This document shows, one piece after another, positions 5,933 to 10,118 of a stretch of 10,118 nucleotides of DNA. The stretch covers positions 1 to 10,118 of the forward strand of contig JAFPPJ010000253.1 in NCBI GenBank assembly GCA_017410745.1. The letters are read 5' to 3'. Within the stretch, counting starts at the first letter, position 1. Each line of letters opens with the position of its first letter. This stretch comes from Oscillospiraceae bacterium (GTDB lineage: Bacteria; Bacillota; Clostridia; Oscillospirales; Ruminococcaceae). Made by a program: the position numbers and the translations under genes. The notes below the pieces were generated by a model, which made no database searches, was not told the origin of the DNA, and saw nothing but the letters and a program-made list of their open reading frames with translations.

Positions 5933-6952
5933 ATGAAGGAACAGCTCAACAGCATACTCGAAAATGCAAGGGCAGAGCTGGAGAAAAGCGCCGATGTCAA
6001 GTCTCTTGAGGAGCTCAGGGTGCGCTTTCTCGGCAAGAAGGGCGAGCTTACTGCGATACTCAAGCAGATGGGCGGGCTTTCCGCTGAGGAGAGACCTGTT
6101 ATTGGTCAGCTCGCAAACAGCGTAAGACAGCAGATAGAACAGAAGATAGCGGAGCGCGGCGAGAAGCTCAGGAGCGAGGCAGCAGCTCTCAGGCTCGCAT
6201 CCGAGAAGATAGACGTTACACTGCCCGGCAAGGACATCCCCGTAGGCAGACCCCATCCCCTCAATGCGGTGCTCGATGAGGTAAAGGAGATATTCCTGGG
6301 CATGGGCTTTGACATCGTGGATGGCCCCGAGGTGGAGACCGACCATTACTGCTTCGAGGCGCTCAATATGCCCAAGTCCCATCCTGCAAGAGATACACAG
6401 GATACATTCTATATAAACGACAATGTGGTGCTGCGCACACAGACCTCCTCCGTGCAGATACGCACGATGGAGAAGCGCAAGCCCCCCATACGCATAATAT
6501 CCCCCGGCAGGGTATACCGTTCGGATGCGGTGGATGCTACACATTCCCCTCTCTTCCATCAGATAGAGGGCCTTGTGGTGGACAAGGGCATCACCCTCTC
6601 CGACCTTTACGGCACGCTCGATCTCCTCATGAAGAAGCTCTACGGCAAGGACACACAGATACGTCTGCGTCCCCATCATTTCCCCTACACAGAGCCCTCC
6701 GCAGAGGTGGATCTGATGTGCTTCAACTGCGGCGGCAAGGGCTGCCCGATGTGCAAGAACGAGGGCTATGTTGAGCTGCTCGGTGCGGGCATGGTGCATC
6801 CCGATGTGCTCCGCGGCTGCGGCATCGACCCCGAGGTATATTCGGGCTTTGCGTTCGGCATAGGACTTGAGCGCATAACTATGGGACGCTACGGCATAAA
6901 CGATATGCGTCTGCTCTACGAGAACGATATGCGTTTCCTCGGCCAGTTCTGA
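5933..6952 (+). CDS. pheS: Phenylalanine--tRNA ligase alpha subunit
   Basis: The 339-residue product has the usual length for bacterial PheS, the catalytic subunit of the alpha2-beta2 class II synthetase that charges tRNA-Phe. The N-terminal coiled-coil tRNA-binding arm is at about 1-85. The catalytic core has HPARDTQDTFY (150-160), motif 2 GRVYRSD...THSPLFHQIEG (192-213), the phenylalanine-pocket FPYTEPS (250-256) and motif 3 GIGLERITM (309-317). Cys263, 266, 271 and 274 form a CxxC-x4-CxxC knuckle, which many Gram-positive PheS carry, probably for zinc. The ribosome site GAAGGAG (5921-5927) precedes ATG 5933. The stop codon overlaps the next gene's start as TGATG, so translational coupling is likely. 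Control is by the leader at 5658-5905. Confidence 0.97.
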   Translation: MKEQLNSILENARAELEKSADVKSLEELRVRFLGKKGELTAILKQMGGLSAEERPVIGQLANSVRQQIEQKIAERGEKLRSEAAALRLASEKIDVTLPGKDIPVGRPHPLNAVLDEVKEIFLGMGFDIVDGPEVETDHYCFEALNMPKSHPARDTQDTFYINDNVVLRTQTSSVQIRTMEKRKPPIRIISPGRVYRSDAVDATHSPLFHQIEGLVVDKGITLSDLYGTLDLLMKKLYGKDTQIRLRPHHFPYTEPSAEVDLMCFNCGGKGCPMCKNEGYVELLGAGMVHPDVLRGCGIDPEVYSGFAFGIGLERITMGRYGINDMRLLYENDMRFLGQF

Positions 6953-7509
6953 TGCATCCTGCAAAGGAGATAAGGGCAGTATATACCGACGACACCATCC
7001 GCGTATATCAGGCGTACAGCCGCACGATAGCCGAGGAAGCCGTGAAGAACGGCACATTCGGCAGTCATTTCAGCATGACAAGGATGACATGGATAAAGCC
7101 GTCATTCCTGTGGATGATGTACCGTTCGGGCTGGGCGGAAAAGGAAGGGCAGGAACATATCCTTGCCATAGACATAAAGCGCACGGGCTTTGACAGTGCG
7201 GCAAAGAGCGCTGTCATATCCTCGTACAGCGATGACATGGGCATTTCACGCGAACAGTGGCAGCATATGGTAAAGGCTTCCGATGTGCGCATACAGTGGG
7301 ATCCCGAAAAGGACATCGACGGCAGAGACCTGCCGTACCGCTCGGTGCAGATAGGTCTCAGAGGAAAAGCCGTACATGACTATGTAAACGACTGGATAGT
7401 ATCCCTTACGGACATCACTGATGAAGTGAAACGGCTCAACGCCATGAGGATGAGCGGTCGGGACATATCGGCGCTCCTTCCGGATGAGAAAGTATATACT
7501 GTGAGATAG
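6952..7509 (+). CDS. DUF4291 family protein inside the pheS-pheT operon
   Basis: The 185-residue full-length product matches the DUF4291 family as I know it: YTDDTIRVYQAY (11-22), the hallmark SMTRMTWIKPSFLWMMYRSG (41-60), VRIQWDPEKD (112-121) and RSVQIGL (130-136). The family's function is not established. The many conserved Trp, Arg, Asp and Tyr residues suggest a soluble enzyme or nucleic-acid binder, but that is inference. There is no signal peptide or membrane helix. The start overlaps the pheS stop by one base (TGATG) and lacks a clear ribosome site, pointing to coupled translation. It lies between pheS and pheT, which are normally adjacent, and should be under the same T-box control. 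Codon use resembles its neighbours. Confidence 0.88.
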   Translation: MHPAKEIRAVYTDDTIRVYQAYSRTIAEEAVKNGTFGSHFSMTRMTWIKPSFLWMMYRSGWAEKEGQEHILAIDIKRTGFDSAAKSAVISSYSDDMGISREQWQHMVKASDVRIQWDPEKDIDGRDLPYRSVQIGLRGKAVHDYVNDWIVSLTDITDEVKRLNAMRMSGRDISALLPDEKVYTVR

Positions 7510-7547
7510 CAGATGATGATAAAACTCTTATATATGGAGGTTGTATA

Positions 7548-9959
7548 ATGGATCTTTCATTAAGATGGCTCAATGACTATATAGATGTATCGGACATACC
7601 GGTGAAGGAACTCTGTGCAGGGCTCACAATGAGCGGCTCTAAGGTGGAGAAGTACACCGAGGAGGGCGCAGAGATATCCAATGTGGTAGTGGCTAAGATA
7701 CTCGATGTAAAGCCCCATTCCAATTCCGACCACCTTGTTATAACACAGGTGGATGCGGGCAGGGGCGAGCCCATACAGATAGTTACAGGTGCTCCCAATA
7801 TCACTGCCGAGAGCATAGGCGCACTGGTGCCCGCCGCACTTGACGGCTCTACTCTTCCCGGCGGCGTTAAGATAAAGAAGGGCAAGCTCAGGGGCGAGGT
7901 ATCCAACGGCATGCTCTGCTCCCTCGGCGAGCTCGGCCTTACCCTGCACGATTTCCCCTATGCAATAGAGGACGGCATATTCATACTTCAGGATGAGGGC
8001 AATAAGCTCGTACCCGGTATGGATATACGCGAGGCTATCGGTCTCAATGACACGACTATCGAATTCGAGATCACGCCCAACCGCCCCGACTGCCTTGCAG
8101 TTACGGGACTTGCCCGTGAGACACACGCCACCTTCGACCGCCCTCTCAATCTCCCCGAGCCTTCATTCAAGGGCATCGGCGGCAGTGCGGCAGATGAGCT
8201 CTCCGTTGAGATAGTGAACAAGCAGCTCTGCTCCCGCTACATGGCGGCTGTGGTGAAGAATGTAAAGATAGGCCCGTCCCCCCTGTGGATGAGGGAAAGG
8301 CTCCGTGCAAGCGGCGTGCGCCCCATCAACAACCTCGTTGACATCACCAACTATGTAATGCTCGAATACGGTCATCCCATGCACGCATTCGACATACGCT
8401 ACATCGAGGGCAATGCGATAAAGATAAGAAGCGCGGAGAAGGGCGAGAAGATTACCACTCTCGACGGCAATGAGCGCGAGCTCACTCCCGAGATGCTCGT
8501 TATAGCAGATGCGGCAAAGCCCGTAGCTGTAGCAGGCGTAATGGGCGGCGAATACAGCGGCATCATGGACGATACCGTGACGGTGGTATTCGAGTCTGCC
8601 TGCTTTGACGGCGCAAGCGTGCGCACCACTGCAAAGGCTCTCGGCATGAGGACGGATGCGTCCGCACGCTTCGAGAAGGGACTTGACCCGAGAATGTGCG
8701 AGACTGCGCTCAAGCGTGCCTGCGAGCTCGTTGAGAAGCTCGCCTGCGGTGAAGTGCTCACAGGCATCATCGACTGCAAGGCCGGCGAGCCCGTACAGAG
8801 GACAGCGCCCTTCGATGCAAAGTGGATAAATACATTCCTTGGCACGGATATACCCGAGAGCGAGATGCTCCGCTATCTCTCCCTCCTCGACATCGAAGTA
8901 AAGGACGGCGTTGCATATGCGCCCGCATACAGGAGCGACATCGGCTGCAAGAACGACATTGCGGAGGAGGTAGCACGTCTCTACGGCTACAACAAGATCC
9001 CCCAGACCATCATACGCGGCATGGCAGCAGGCGAGCTCACACCCGAGCAGAAGTTCACCCGCCGTCTTTCCCGCGGGGCTGTATCCCTCGGTGCATACGA
9101 GATATGCACATTCTCCTTCATCTCTCCGAGCTCCTTCGACAAGATTCGTCTTCCCGGGGACAGCAGGCTGAGAAAGACCGTCAATATCACAAATCCTCTC
9201 GGCGAGGACACATCCGTTATGCGCACCACGCTGCTCACATCCATGTGCGAGGTGCTTGCACGCAACTACAACAACCGCAACGCATCCGCATTCCTGTATG
9301 AGATAGGCAATGAGTATCTTCCCTGCGGCGGTGAGCTCCCCGAGGAGCCTGCACGCATCATATTCGGTGCATACGGCAAGGATACCGACTTCTACTTCAT
9401 CAAGGGAGCGGCAGAGAGACTGCTCGATGTATGCGGCATATCCGGAGTTGAGTACATCCCCTGCAAGGGCGAGGACGATACCTTCGCTGAGGCGTGTGCG
9501 TTCCATCCCGGCAGATGTGCTGTTGTCACCGCAGACGGCGTGAAGATAGGCATAATCGGTGAGCTCCATCCCGAGACCCTTGAGGCATACGAGATAGGCA
9601 CAAGGGCATATGCGGCTAAGTTCAACATCCCCGAGATGTTCGCCGCTCACAAGGACAGGACTTACAAGCCCCTGCCCAAGTTCCCCGCAACTACCCGTGA
9701 CCTTGCTGTGGTATGCGATGACGAGATACCCGTTGCCGCACTTGAAAAGGCCATCGCTGAGGGTATAGGCAAGATACTTGAGACAATAAAGCTCTTCGAC
9801 GTATACAAGGGCACTCAGATAGAGGCGGGCAAGAAGTCCGTGGCATTCTCCATATCCATGCGCTCCCACGAGGGAACTCTCACCGATGAGCAGGCTGATG
9901 CCGCTATGAAGAAGGCGCTCAAGAAGCTCGACGAGCTCGGCGCAAAGATCCGCGAATAG
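7548..9959 (+). CDS. pheT: Phenylalanine--tRNA ligase beta subunit
   Basis: The 803-residue product has the full bacterial PheT architecture. An EMAP/OB-type tRNA-binding domain lies at about 40-155, with VKPHSNSDHLVITQVDAG. FEITPNRPDCL follows near 172-182. The B3/4 editing domain (about 205-375) includes INNLVDITNY near 260, VAGVMGGEYSG near 330 and ASARFEKGLDP near 371. B5 is at about 400-475, then a catalytic-like core, and a C-terminal anticodon-binding FDX-ACB domain from about 706, beginning YKPLPKFPATTRDLAV. It pairs with PheS, binds tRNA-Phe and clears mischarged Tyr-tRNA. TGGAGG (7535-7540) lies seven bases before the start, 38 bases after the DUF4291 stop, so it has its own strong ribosome site. 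No truncation is seen. A repeat hairpin starts on the last base of its stop codon. Confidence 0.97.
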   Translation: MDLSLRWLNDYIDVSDIPVKELCAGLTMSGSKVEKYTEEGAEISNVVVAKILDVKPHSNSDHLVITQVDAGRGEPIQIVTGAPNITAESIGALVPAALDGSTLPGGVKIKKGKLRGEVSNGMLCSLGELGLTLHDFPYAIEDGIFILQDEGNKLVPGMDIREAIGLNDTTIEFEITPNRPDCLAVTGLARETHATFDRPLNLPEPSFKGIGGSAADELSVEIVNKQLCSRYMAAVVKNVKIGPSPLWMRERLRASGVRPINNLVDITNYVMLEYGHPMHAFDIRYIEGNAIKIRSAEKGEKITTLDGNERELTPEMLVIADAAKPVAVAGVMGGEYSGIMDDTVTVVFESACFDGASVRTTAKALGMRTDASARFEKGLDPRMCETALKRACELVEKLACGEVLTGIIDCKAGEPVQRTAPFDAKWINTFLGTDIPESEMLRYLSLLDIEVKDGVAYAPAYRSDIGCKNDIAEEVARLYGYNKIPQTIIRGMAAGELTPEQKFTRRLSRGAVSLGAYEICTFSFISPSSFDKIRLPGDSRLRKTVNITNPLGEDTSVMRTTLLTSMCEVLARNYNNRNASAFLYEIGNEYLPCGGELPEEPARIIFGAYGKDTDFYFIKGAAERLLDVCGISGVEYIPCKGEDDTFAEACAFHPGRCAVVTADGVKIGIIGELHPETLEAYEIGTRAYAAKFNIPEMFAAHKDRTYKPLPKFPATTRDLAVVCDDEIPVAALEKAIAEGIGKILETIKLFDVYKGTQIEAGKKSVAFSISMRSHEGTLTDEQADAAMKKALKKLDELGAKIRE

Positions 9960-10027
9960 TCGGCAAAGCCGACAGTTACCCGATGTGCATTTGAAGGGTA
10001 ATAGGCATACTATCCTCGGAGCATTGG
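9959..10027 (+). repeat. Dispersed intergenic repeat, copy C
   Basis: Hairpin GTCGGC-AAA-GCCGAC (9959-9973) overlaps the final G of the pheT stop. Next come AGTTACCC, GATGTGCATTTGA (9974 onward), 22 bases ending ATACTATCCT, and CGGAGCATTGG (to 10027). It is the first of two tandem copies; a GAAAAT/ATTTTC inverted repeat (10027-10032, 10044-10049) bridges to the next. No T-run follows the hairpin. Confidence 0.85.
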
Positions 10028-10047
10028 AAAATCGGGGATAAGTATTT

Positions 10048-10115
10048 TCAGGCAAAGCCCGGAGTTACCCGATGCGCATTTGAGTGGGACTGTCGTACTA
10101 TCCTCGGAGCATTGG
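10048..10115 (+). repeat. Dispersed intergenic repeat, copy D
   Basis: This copy lies 89 bases after copy C in the same orientation. Its hairpin is imperfect (GGC-AAA-GCC core with a mismatch further out). It continues AGTTACCC, GATGCGCATTTGA (10071-10083), 21 bases ending GTACTATCCT, and CGGAGCATTGG (10105-10115). It ends three bases before the window edge, so further tandem copies may follow. Confidence 0.85.
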
Positions 10116-10118
10116 TGA

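Noticed and set aside
5837..7057. Minus-strand open frame opposite pheS and the start of the DUF4291 gene
   Set aside because: It overlaps two well-supported genes and the leader terminator, and shows no recognisable domain.
8163..10055. 630-codon open frame on the minus strand opposite pheT
   Set aside because: pheT is unmistakable on the plus strand. The antisense frame has a Leu/Ala/Cys/Tyr-rich composition typical of a shadow, and it runs across a repeat copy.
10072..10083. Mini open frame ATG-CGC-ATT-TGA inside repeat copies C and D
   Set aside because: The frame is not kept in copies A or B, so it is probably chance within the conserved GCATTTGA core.

Overview
The window looks like chromosome of a Ruminococcus-type Firmicute (Oscillospiraceae). 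This is inferred from four things: HflX, PheS and PheT of Gram-positive type; heavy use of ATA for isoleucine in otherwise GC-rich codons; ribosome sites that match the far 3' end of 16S rRNA (GGTGATC); and a T-box-type leader ahead of pheS. No rRNA, tRNA, CRISPR array, transposase or phage gene was seen.

Layout. 1-137 is the tail of a plus-strand gene, probably a HerA-like (DUF853) ATPase. It is followed at once by one copy of a dispersed repeat and by two small hairpins. 351-2951 is a plus-strand cluster: a Cof-type HAD phosphatase, the ribosome-associated GTPase HflX, and a small three-helix membrane protein. 3096-3632 is a separately promoted, apparently highly expressed secreted protein with a Glu/Ala-rich linker and one fibronectin-III-like domain. 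It ends at a strong bidirectional terminator shared with the convergent minus-strand gene 3712-5250, a PAS-PAS-GGDEF diguanylate cyclase.

5251-5932 has no protein gene. From left to right it holds the minus-strand promoter of the cyclase gene, an AT-rich stretch, a composite inverted pair of the dispersed repeat, a good plus-strand promoter, and a T-box-like leader ending in an intrinsic terminator. Behind it lie pheS (5933-6952), a DUF4291 gene whose start overlaps the pheS stop, and pheT (7548-9959). The two phenylalanyl-tRNA synthetase subunits are therefore separated by a gene of unknown function that should share their control by uncharged tRNA-Phe. The window ends in two tandem copies of the dispersed repeat, the first beginning on the last base of the pheT stop codon.

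The least explained element is the roughly 68-bp intergenic repeat. It has an AAA-loop hairpin with compensatory base changes, a GCATTTGA core and a CGGAGCATTGG end, at a fixed spacing of 21-22 bases between the last two. Also worth a look are the pheS-DUF4291-pheT arrangement, the T-box leader with no visible UGGN acceptor-binding sequence, and the secreted FN3 protein.
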